A program made the position numbers and the translations under genes. The notes under the pieces were generated by a model, which saw only the letters and a program-made list of their open reading frames with translations, searched no databases and was not told the origin of the DNA. 60,000 bases of DNA from Strigamia acuminata (lineage: Eukaryota; Arthropoda; Chilopoda; Geophilomorpha; Linotaeniidae): assembly GCA_949358305.1 (NCBI GenBank), contig OX442314.1, positions 18,595,060-18,655,059 on the forward strand, read 5' to 3'. Positions within the stretch are counted from its first letter, which is position 1. Each line of letters begins with the position of its first letter. Below, piece by piece: positions 1-10,993 of this stretch.

Positions 1-76
1 AAGATTAAAAGTTTGCAGTTAAGTATTATCCTTTTCTGTATTAATTAATTCTACAAATTTTTAATTTCTTTTCAAG

Positions 77-1067
77 AAAAAACCCGTGTTGGTAACTGGC
101 GGACCCGCCAACAAATGTATTCAGACTTGGTAGGTAAGTAAAAGCACGTATTTAATTGCAATTTTTAATTGACATCCAAGCTATAGTTGCAGGAATGTAC
201 CGAAATTGCATTTGGAACTGCTCTTTGTGCAGTTTTCTACAAGTGGTTAACCACAAATAAGAAACAAGAGAAGCAAAAATATTGGAAAATTCCTAGCACT
301 TACTCAGACCCCCAATTTGAGCCAGGTGCACTGGAGGATTATTTAATGAACTATTGGGAAGACAATTTGATGGTGCTTCTTGGTGTTCAATTGCGCCAAG
401 TTCCGTGGGTGTTGAAGCAATTCTACACATCCACGCCCACGAAACATGTTGATAAACCCATTACAAATTTGTTTCCAATGTCGGAAAAAATCGTACCAAT
501 TTTAAAAAGTTTCAGAAACTTAAAGAGAATAGGAATTGAAATTGTTGATGATTTACCGAAAGTAAAAGAAACCTAAACTAATACAATTTATCTTTAAAAA
601 TGTAGAATTTGTACTCCTTTTATAGTTTGGTGACCCCAGAGTGAATTATACCTCGCGTGAATTGAATTCAAAACCGCTTGAGATGGAAAACGATAACATA
701 CAAGATTATGTATTTAATATTATGTATTTCAACCATCATCAATGTTCCCATTGTTTGAGTTTAGAATGCATCACCAAGAAGTTTCGTATTTGTAAAGCGT
801 GAGTGTTATTAGTGTATTACCTCGTCGTCTAATTCTGATGTGGCGAATTTGAAATTCGAATTACAGATGTCAGGAAGAATGCGTTGTTTATCCACGATAT
901 TATTGCAGCGATTTATGTCAAAGTAAGTTCTGAAACAAATAGAATGTTTAAAAAAAATATTTAAACATGTCTTTCAATTTGCTTTAGTGGAAGATTGGTT
1001 TCAACTACATTGTGCAGAGCATGACAAGAAGATACTTAATATTGACAGCCTTGGGTTTAAGAAATAA
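77..1067 (+). CDS. Array copy A: MYND-finger family protein, 5' end missing
   Basis: First member of the tandem array, cut by the window edge; exons 1-4 lie to the left. Visible exons by splice signals and phase: 77-129 (exon 5), 187-561 (exon 6, starting LQECTEIAFGTALC), 626-798, 867-922 and 988-1067, together 244 residues. The core shows FYKWL, YWKIP and LEDYLM. The C-terminal finger is complete: CSHC in exon 7, C of ICKA plus the next C across the exon 7/8 border, YCSDLC in exon 8, and W-x3-H-x3-H in exon 9. The TAA stop is followed by AATAAA at 1111 and 1129. Role unknown; MYND fingers generally bind short peptides in partner proteins. The exon 6 start is a splice acceptor, not an initiation codon. 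Confidence 0.82.
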
Positions 1068-1281
1068 AAATATTCTTTTGTTATTATTTTACCACTTATT
1101 AAAATATTCAAATAAAATGTAAAGCTTTAATAAACGCCAAATAAAAAATTGGACAATTTTTTTAAAAGCAGAAAAATGAAGATTCTATCCCTTGCCTACA
1201 GATGGAGCTAAATGTTACACATTCCCAATCCTTCATCTTTGATAAAAATTATTTAGAGTCGTCGCATTCCGCTGTTTCACA

Positions 1282-3616
1282 ATGAAATTTATCGATTTAA
1301 AACAGGACGGCAAATCACCGTACGATTCGATTATAACTAACAGTTGTGGGCCTAACTATGTACTAAATAGACTTGACTTGTTTGAATCTATGATAAAAGA
1401 GCAAGTAAGAATGCTAAACCTTAACCTTACCATCTTAAACGACATTCCGTCATTGCTAATCTGCATTAATCTATCAGGGCATTATATTCTGGTTCAGGTT
1501 TTGGTTAATGTTTTCTTCTACACCTTGCTGCAGTGACCTGGAAATGGTAAAATAACATAACTTAATTTAAAACTGTTACAGTGCAAATTGTTAAATGTAA
1601 AAGATTTGTCACTAACAGATTCAAAAGCAATGGCCGTATGAAAGAACCACAGCAAATATTCAGATACATAAAGAATTTCTTAAAGGTATCACTTCAACTA
1701 AAATAATTTAACTTAAATTAAATTTGCTTAATATCAAGATGCATCCTAAGTTTGTTTACATGGTACAACAAAAATAAACAACAAAACCCACCTAACTGTA
1801 GTTTCACCTGGAAGCATTATATTATAAAAATTAAAAGTTTGACTTCCAAATCTAACTTATGACTTTTAACTTTAAATTTTTGATTTATCTTGCAGGTTCG
1901 GTTGAAGATATGATAAGTTATTGTTTAAATGAAGCTATCAACCAGCTAAAATTTGCGAGTATTATTACTTACAACCACTTCATCATTGCCGCCATGTGTT
2001 AAATCAATTTATTTTGTAGGAATTTTACCACATACATCAAAACGAAAAACCAGCTACCAGATGTTAAACAATTTGGTGCGTGAGCCAAAATGATTCTATA
2101 AAATCGTAATTTTGGATGTATCTAAGCAACACGGTGTTTTACATGTTTCTAAAATAGGTGCAAGAATGTTCTGACACAGCATTTGGTGCGTCATTGTGTG
2201 AAGTTTTTTACAAGTGGTTGAAAGCTAAAGATTTGACTGGCAAATGCCAAAATTATTGGCAAATTCCGAACGAATATTTAGATCCTGCTTTTGAACCAGG
2301 AATTTTAGAAAAATTCTTGGTCGAACGTTGGGATAACAATTTGGTCGTTCTACTGGGAGTCAATTTACGAGATATTCCTTGGCTACTGAAGATATTATAC
2401 AGTTCAAAACTAACTACTGAACTCATGTATCACATCACGGACAAAGATCCAATGCTATCTGCAATTGTGGAATTTTTAAGAAAATACAGACACAGAACGA
2501 GAGTTCACATTAGAAATGCTGACGAACATCTGGAGGTAAATCATAGCGCAATTTATTAATGACAACCAATAAGAACGGTTACAAAACAGCCATCGTTCAG
2601 CTGACCAACAAACTTTCGTTATATCAAACCGATTTTATGGGTCCCTTGCAATTCGTTATAAGGAGATTCAACTGTACTGATAAGCTGTTCGATAAATAAC
2701 CTTTTTCTTTTAAATGGATGCTGTATTAGCAGATTAGACAAACGAACCCTGATGCTGGCAAAATTAATAGAAAAAGTAGGAGTTCCAAAAAGAATGGAAT
2801 CTGTTGCAACAATGTAAATTCTGGTTTCCCAAATGATGCATCGTTACAGCATGAAGATTTTTCTATATGTTGCTACTGCTCGGGAACTGGATCCAATTTA
2901 TCAAATCTGATTAAATGCAAAAGGTGAGTCATCAACTGCATTTAATCCTGAATGCTAAGCGACTTGACAGACTTTCATTCCTTTATGTCATTTCCTGATG
3001 TCAAAAAGAGGTAAAGCAAGAAAAGTAGCAAAGTAAAAGAATAAGGGAAATTAGAAACCTACTTACCGTATAAGCTTAAACGTGGGACTCGAAATGTCAC
3101 TGCGCATGCTCAGAGCATATTTACGAATAAATGCCAGTATGATTTGTTTTTGAGACACCCACTACAATATATACGTTTCAATGTTTCCCCTAATATTGCA
3201 CTCAACTCGCCTAATGAAAATCTGCAAAGTCACTTTTCAAGATGTTCGTGATGTTGACAGCTTTTTTCATTGCAGATGCATTTCAGAAAATTGGGAAAAG
3301 CCAAGATGTTATTGTACTTTTATATGTCAGAGTAAGTACACACAGTTTACACTGTAACCCCAAAAAAACCTTAACCAATATAATTTTTTCACTTCACATA
3401 GTGGAACATTGGTTTCTGAATCATAATAATGAGCATAATGTGATGGAGATGCATGAAACAAACAATTCCTCTGGGCCACTAGAAACTATGCCCAAACCGC
3501 TAACACGTGGCATCAAACATGTTAAGAACACGCCAACGATGTCTACTAAAAGCTGCATGGAATCACGTGGTAGTAAAGTTGGTATTAAAAAAATATCTAA
3601 AATTGTGAAAGTCTGA
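1282..3616 (+). CDS. Array copy B: complete MYND-finger family protein (405 aa)
   Basis: Reference copy with all nine exons: 1282-1404, 1478-1546, 1619-1685, 1896-1958, 2020-2075, 2158-2535, 2733-2923, 3276-3331, 3402-3616; total 1,218 nt. Residues 1-41 start MKFIDLKQ and carry CGPNYVLNR; exon 2 carries FWFRFWLMF; exon 3 IQKQWP; exon 4 the Y-C motif that is mostly conserved in the family. Exon 6 is the core (YWQIPNEYL, FEPGILEKFLV, NLVVLLGV). Exons 7-9 form the finger: CCYC, KCKR then C, YCTFIC, and W-x3-H-x3-H. A canonical MYND has about 4 residues between the second Cys pair and YC; here there are about 11, and the last ligand is His instead of Cys. The exon 9 tail is long (about 60 residues, basic, Ser/Thr-rich). 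AATAAA is at 3653. I do not recognise the N-terminal and core domains. Nuclear or cytosolic location is likely because no signal peptide or membrane helix is seen. Confidence 0.88.
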
Positions 3617-3976
3617 GATTCTGTAATTGTAGCTCAAGAAAGCAAAAACATAAATAAAAATGTTATTTGTCGGTTCCGGTAATTGGGTTCACTATTTAAA
3701 AATAAAAACAATGACGAATTGCATCACCAGACGGCAAACTAAATCAGTGGTTTATGGGTAAATAAATTCGATCTAGAAAACTTTAGTGTAACTAAATAAT
3801 ATTGTTTTAGCTCTAACAGTAAGTTATCCAAATTTTTAAGAAACTGTATCATTTCAATTGAACATCACATTTATTTTGAGATTTATTAATCTGGCCACAG
3901 ATACAAAGCATTTGCCACATGCCACTGTAATCAAAAAAGGCTTTTGGTCATTTGGTTTTAACAGACAAAAGACCAA
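3617..3976. other. Spacer between copy B and the minisatellite
   Basis: Contains the polyA signal of copy B at 3653. No further gene, RNA or transposon was recognised. From about 3960 it grades into A-rich repeats that lead into the minisatellite. Confidence 0.5.
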
Positions 3977-6900
3977 AAGATCAAAAAGATCAAAAAGATC
4001 AAAAAGACCAAAAAGATCAATAAGACCAAAAAAGACCAAAAATGATCAAAAACGATTCAAAATGATCCAAAATGACCCAAAATGACTCCCAAATGATTCC
4101 CAAATGACCGCTAAGCAATCCCCAAACGACCTCCAAATGACCCCGAAACGACTCTCAAACAATCTCTAAATGACCCCCAAACAATTTCCAAACGACTCGC
4201 AAACGACCGCCAAACAATCCCCAAACAGCTCCAAAACGACCTCCAAACAATCTTCAAATGATCCCAAACGGCTCCCAAACAACTTCCAAACGGCTCCCAA
4301 ACGACCCCCAAACGACCTTCAAACAACTCCCAAACAATCTTCAAATGATCGCAAGCAGCTCCCAAACGACCTCTAAATGACTTCCAAACAACCCCCAAAC
4401 GACCTCCAAACGACCCTCAAACGATCTCCAAATGGCCCTTAAGTGGCTCCCAAACGACCTCCAAACGACTCCCAAACGACTTTTAAACAACCTCCAAATA
4501 ACCTCCAAACGACCTTCAAACGGCTCCCAAACAACCTCCAAACGACCCCCAAACAATCTTCATAAGACCCCTTAACAGCCTCTAAACGACTTCCAAACGA
4601 CCCCCAAACAATCTTCAAATGATCCCAAACAGCTCCCAAACAACCTCTAAATGACCCCCAAACGACCTTCAAACGGCTCTCAAATGACCCATAAACAACC
4701 TCCAAACGACCCCCAAACCTACAAACGACCCCCAAACCTACAAACGATCCCCAAACAGCCTCCAAACGACTCAAATGACCTCCAAATGACCTCAAACAAC
4801 CTCCAAATGACCTCAAACAACCTCCAAATGACCCGCAAACGACCTTCATATGGCTCTCAAACGACCCACAAACAACCTCCAAACGACCCTCAAACGACCT
4901 CCAAATGGCCCCCAAACGGCTCCCAAACGACTCCCAAACGACCTCCAAACGACTTTTAAACAACCTCTAAATAACCTCAAAACGACCTTCAAATAGCCCC
5001 CAAACGATCTCCAAACGATCTCCAAACGACCTCCAAACAACCTCCAAACGACCCTCAAACGACCTCCAAACGACCCCCAAACCTACAAAAGACCCCCAAA
5101 CCTACAAACGACCCCCAAACAGCCTCCAAACAACTCAAATGACCTCCAAATGACCTCAAACAACCTCCAAATGACCCCCAAACAACCTCCAAATGACCCC
5201 CAAACAACCTTCATACGGCTCTCAAACGAACCTCCAAACGACCCTCAAACGACCTCCAAATGACTCCCAAACGACCTCCAAATAACCTCCAAACAACACC
5301 CAAACGACCTCCAAACAACCTTCATATGACCTCCAAACGACTCCCAAACAACCTCCAAACGACCTTCAAATGGCCCCCAAACGACCTCCAAACAACCTCC
5401 AAACGACCCCCAAACGACCTTCAAACAACTCCCAAACAATCTTCAAATGATCGCAAGCAGCTCCCAAACGACCTCTAAATGACTTCCAAACAACCCCCAA
5501 ACGACCTCCAAACGACCCTCAAACGATCTCCAAATGGCCCTTAAGTGGCTCCCAAACGACCTCCAAACGACTCCCAAACGACTTTTAAACAACCTCCAAA
5601 TAACCTCCAAACGACCTTCAAACGGCTCCCAAACAACCTCCAAACGACCCCCAAACAATCTTCATAAGACCCCTTAACAGCCTCTAAACGACTTCCAAAC
5701 GACCCCCAAACAATCTTCAAATGATCCCAAACAGCTCCCAAACAACCTCTAAATGACCCCCAAACGACCTTCAAACGGCTCTCAAATGACCCATAAACAA
5801 CCTCCAAACGACCCCCAAACCTACAAACGACCCCCAAACCTACAAACGATCCCCAAACAGCCTCCAAACGACTCAAATGACCTCCAAATGACCTCAAACA
5901 ACCTCCAAATGACCTCAAACAACCTCCAAATGACCCGCAAACGACTTTCATATGGCTCTCAAACGACCCACAAACAACCTCCAAACGACCCTCAAACGAC
6001 CTCCAAATGGCCCCCAAACGGCTCCCAAACGACTCCCAAACGACCTCCAAACGACTTTTAAACAACCTCTAAATAACCTCGAAACGACCTTCAAATAGCC
6101 CCCAAACGATCTCCAAACGATCTCCAAACGACCTCCAAACAACCTCCAAACGACCCTCAAACGACCTCCAAACGACCCCCAAACCTTTAAACGACCCCCA
6201 AACCTACAAAAGACCCCCAAACCTACAAACGACCCCCAAACAGCCTCCAAACAACTCAAATGACCTCCAAATGACCTCAAACAACCTCCAAATGACCCCC
6301 AAACAACCTTCATACGGCTCTCAAACGAACCTCCAAACGACCCTCAAACGACCTCCAAATGACTCCCAAACGACCTCCAAATAACCTCCAAACAACACCC
6401 AAACGACCTCCAAACAACCTTCATATGACCTCCAAACGACTCCCAAACAACCTCCAAACGACCTTCAAATGGCCCCCAAACGACCTCCAAACAACCTCCA
6501 AACGACCCCCAAACCTACAAACGATCCCCAAATCCTACAAACGACCCCCAAACAGCCTCCAAACGACTCAAATGGCCTCCAAATAACCTCAAACAACCAC
6601 CAAATGACCTCAAACAACCTCCAAATGACCTTTAAATGACCTTGAAACAATCCCCAAACAACCTCCAAATGTCCCCCAAACGACCTTCAAACGACCCCCA
6701 AACGACCTCCAAACAACTCCCAAACGACCTCCAAACAACTCTCAAACGAGCTCCAAACAACCTCCAAACCTCCAAACAACCCCCAAACAACCTCCAAACA
6801 ACCCCCAAACAATCCCGAAACGACCCCCAAACAATCCCGAAACGACCCCAAAACAATCCCGAAACGACCCCAAAACAATTCCCAAACGATCCCAAAAAGA

Positions 6901-9718
6901 CCCTCAAACAACGCCCAAACAACCTCTAAACCACCCTCAAACGACCCCAAACAACTCTCAAACGATTCCCAAACAATCCTCAAACAACCCTTAAACGACT
7001 CCCAAACGACTCGCAAACGACCGCCAAACAATCCCCAAACAGCTCCAAAACGACCTCCAAACAATCTTCAAATGATCCCAAACGGCTCCCAAACAACTTC
7101 CAAACGGCTCCCAAACGACCCCCAAACGACCTTCAAACAACTCCCAAACAATCTTCAAATGATCCCAAGCGGCTCTTAAACGACCTCTAAATGACTCTCA
7201 AACGACCTCCAAACGACCCTCAAACGACTTTTAAACAACCTTCAAATAACCTCCAAACGACCTTCAAACGGCTCCCAAACGACCTCCAAACGACCCCCAA
7301 ACAATCTTCATAAGATCCCCTAACAGCCTCTAAACGACTCCCAAACGACCCCCAAACAATCTTCAAATGATCCCAAACAGCTCCCAAACAACCTCTAAAT
7401 GACCCCCAAACGACCTTCAAACAGCTCTCAAATGACCCACAAACAACCTCCAAACGATCCCTAAACCTACAAACGATCCCCAAACAGCTTCCAAACAACT
7501 CAAATGACCTCCAAATGACCTCAAACAACCTCCAAATGACCTCAAACAACCTCCAAATAACCCGCAAACGACCTCCATATGGCTCTCAAACGACCCACAA
7601 ACAACCTCCAAACGACCCTCAAACGACCTCCAAACGACCCCCAAACCTTTAAACGACCCCCAAACCTACAAAAGACCCCCAAACCTACAAACGACCCCCA
7701 AACAGCCTCCAAACGACTCAAATGACCTCCAAATGACCTCAAACAACCTCCAAATGACCCCCAAACAACCTTCATACGGCTCTCAAACGAACCTTTAAAC
7801 GACCCTCAAACGACCTCCAAATGACCTCAAACAACCTCCAAATGACCTTTAAATGACCCTGAAACAATCCCCAAACAACCTCCAAATGTCCCCCAAACGA
7901 CCTTCAAACGACCCCCAAACGACCTCCAAACAACTCCCAAACGACCTCCAAACAACTCTCAAACGAGCTCCAAACAACCTCCAAACCTCCAAACAACCCC
8001 CAAACAACCTCCAAACAACCCCCAAACAATCCCGAAACGACCCCCAAACAATCCCGAAACGACCCCAAAACAATCCCGAAACGACCCCAAAACAATTCCC
8101 AAACGATCCCAAAAAGACCCTCAAACAACGCCCAAACAACCTCTAAACGACCCTCAAACGACCCCAAACAACTCTCAAACGATTCCCAAACAATCCTCAA
8201 ACAACCCTTAAACGACTCCCAAACGACTCGCAAACGACCGCCAAACAATCCCCAAACAGCTCCAAAACGACCTCCAAACAATCTTCAAATGATCCCAAAC
8301 GGCTCCCAAACAACTTCCAAACGGCTCCCAAACGACCCCCAAACGACCTTCAAACAACTCCCAAACAATCTTCAAATGATCCCAAGCGGCTCTTAAACGA
8401 CCTCTAAATGACTCTCAAACGACCTCCAAACGACCCTCAAACGACTTTTAAACAACCTTCAAATAACCTCCAAACGACCTTCAAACGGCTCCCAAACGAC
8501 CTCCAAACGACCCCCAAACAATCTTCATAAGATCCCCTAACAGCCTCTAAACGACTCCCAAACGACCCCCAAACAATCTTCAAATGATCCCAAACAGCTC
8601 CCAAACAACCTCTAAATGACCCCCAAACGACCTTCAAACAGCTCTCAAATGACCCACAAACAACCTCCAAACGATCCCTAAACCTACAAACGATCCCCAA
8701 ACAGCTTCCAAACAACTCAAATGACCTCCAAATGACCTCAAACAACCTCCAAATGACCTCAAACAACCTCCAAATAACCCGCAAACGACCTCCATATGGC
8801 TCTCAAACGACCCACAAACAACCTCCAAACGACCCTCAAACGACCTCCAAATGGCCCCCAAACGGCTCCCAAACGACTCCCAAACGACCTCCAAACAACT
8901 TTTAAACAACCTCCAAATAACCTCCAAACGACCATCAAATAGCCCCCAAACGATCTCCAAACAACCTCCAAACGACCCTCAAACGACCTCCAAACGACCC
9001 CCAAACCTTTAAACGACCCCCAAACCTACAAAAGACCCCCAAACCTACAAACGACCCCCAAACAGCCTCCAAACGACTCAAATGACCTCCAAATGACCTC
9101 AAACAACCTCCAAATGACCCCCAAACAACCTTCATACGGCTCTCAAACGAACCTTTAAACGACCCTCAAACGACCTCCAAATGGCTCCCAAACGACCTCC
9201 AAATAACCTCCAAACGACCTTTAAACAACCTTCATACAACCTCCAAACGACCTTCAAATGACCCTCTAACGACCTCCAAACAACTCCCAAACAACCTCCA
9301 AACGACCTTCAAATGGCCCCCAAACGACCTCCAAACAACCCCCAAACGACCTCCAAACGACCCCCAAACCTACAAACGACCCCCAAACAGCCTCCAAACG
9401 ACTCAAATGACCTCCAAATGACCTCAAACAACCACCAAATGACCTTTAAATGACCCTGAAACGACCCCCAAACAACCTCCAAATGTCCCCCAAACGACCT
9501 TCAAACAACCCCCAAACGACCTCCAAACAACTCCCAAACGACCTCCAAACAACCCTCAAACGAGCTCCAAACAACCCCCAAACCTCCAAACAACCTCTAA
9601 ACGACCCTCGCACGACCCAAACGACTCTCAAACGACCCCAAACGACTCTCAAACGATTCCCAAACAACCCTCAAACAACCCTTAAACGACTACCAAACGA
9701 CCCCAAACGAACGTTTTT
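3977..9718. repeat. 5.7-kb minisatellite, 11-bp unit, with higher-order copies
   Basis: Basic unit CTCCAAACGAC (11 bp) with many one-base variants (AAATGAC, AAACAAC, AAACGGC). It begins at 3977 as a shorter A-rich unit (ATCAAAAAG) that drifts into the 11-bp form by about 4080. Higher-order copies are clear: the block near 4345-5440 recurs at an offset of 1,102 bp (5447 onward), and 6607-7800 recurs at 7824 onward at an offset of 1,217 bp, with a shift to about 1,360 bp after an internal indel. A segment near 4193 also recurs at about 7010 and 8227. The plus strand is nearly only C and A. Because 11 is not a multiple of three and the unit has few T-initial triplets, all frames stay open on both strands without implying coding. 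Confidence 0.95.
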
Positions 9719-9872
9719 TCGATAAAAACAAACGTTTTTTGATAAAAATAAACATTTTTTCAATAAAACAACCTTTTTTTTTTATAAAAACTAACGTTTT
9801 TAGATAAAAATAAACATTTTTTCGATAAAACAAACGTTTTTTGACAAAAACGAACATTTTTTCGGTTAAAAT
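9709..9872. repeat. AT-rich tandem repeat, about 25 bp, at the minisatellite edge
   Basis: Six to seven imperfect copies of a unit like AAACGTTTTTTCGATAAAAA directly follow the 11-bp array. Its composition is unlike the C/A-rich minisatellite. Confidence 0.8.
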
Positions 9873-10142
9873 GGATGTTTTACTATTATGTCAAGTTATA
9901 AACCTTTACTTGATTGTTGTTTGGCTGACAAATGACTAATGCACATGCACCAATCGCGAAAGTAAAAAGTGAAAGGAAGAAAAGTAAACGGATCGCTACC
10001 TTTGGCTAAAGTCACTTTGGCTACTTTCCTTTCAGAAATAATGACGTTTTTGATGGCACTTCCGGTGTCGAAAGTGACGAAAGGAAAGATTCTTCTTCCC
10101 TTTCGCAAATTAAACGCACCTAATGTTTAAAAATCAACTTGA
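9873..10142. other. Spacer between minisatellite edge and fold-back repeat
   Basis: No recognisable gene. The stretch 9950-10110 has short AAAGT/ACTTT repeats in both orientations, probably transposon remnants. Confidence 0.4.
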
Positions 10143-10885
10143 ACTTTAGTTAAATCAAGTTTACCCATGTAATCAAAAGTTGTATTTAATTTATTTTTAT
10201 TTTTAAAAAGTAGCCGTTGCGTTATCATTGCCATTAAAAAAAATTGTATAACCTAAATTTTGTCATTTTCTTTTCATTATTTCTAAACCTCTCCACCAGA
10301 TGGTACACAATCCAATATCACACAAAAAAACTTCTCTTCAGTTTAGCTATTTTAAGTTTATCTACCAAATAAAATGAAAATCCATTGAGATTTAATGACA
10401 TCAGTCTTGGCCCAGTCACTTGACTGGACAATGTGGTCAACTGTCCTGCCTTGACAACAGCAGAGTCAATAGCAGGGGCTGACCCATCCGGACTTTATCA
10501 TGTAGATGTAGTATTGTGAGCATGTGAGGTACAGATCCAGGGGGACATGGGGGCCATTGCCCCCCAAAATATTTTCTAGATCCATCCTTGGTCAATTGAC
10601 TGACATTAGACCGGGCATATGCTGACATCATTAAATCTCAATGAATTTTTATTTTACTTGGTAGATAAACTTAAAAGAGCTAAACTGAAGAGAAGTTTGA
10701 CGGACAAAGTAGAGTTTACCAATTTTGCACATATTACGGATCAACCATGTGATCAAATGTTGTATTTAATTAATATTTTTTTAAAAAAAATAGCGATTCC
10801 ATTATGTACCATTAAAAATTGTATAACCTTATTGATTTTTTCTTATGATTTCTGAATTTCTCCACCAGATGACACAATCAAATAG
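10143..10885. repeat. Direct plus inverted duplication, fold-back type
   Basis: The segment 10143-10320 recurs in direct orientation at about 10715-10882 (shared TTGTATTTAAT and CTCCACCAGATG). The segment 10333-10402 recurs inverted at about 10620-10700 (CTTCTCTTCAGTTTAGCT against AGCTAAACTGAAGAGAAG). The centre (10403-10619) is unique. Near 10525-10590 it contains GATCCAGGGGG and a GGGGGCCATTGCCCCCC palindrome, of a type common at the ends of hAT-like elements. It lies in the spacer upstream of copy C. Confidence 0.65.
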
Positions 10886-10993
10886 ATAAAATTCCCTGTA
10901 CTATACAGACGTACAAGAATTAAGAAGTATTATTCAAAATTCTGTGTGACGCCTATAATTAACGTAATATCACATTTCGATTAGTCATTCATC

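Noticed and set aside
3977-9718. Regular repeats resembling a CRISPR array
   Set aside because: There are no unique spacers; the units are contiguous degenerate 11-mers in animal DNA.
4111-9725. Many open reading frames of 60-174 codons on both strands in the minisatellite
   Set aside because: They follow from an 11-bp unit that lacks stop triplets in all frames. The overlapping frames on opposite strands encode low-complexity peptides with no signals of expression.
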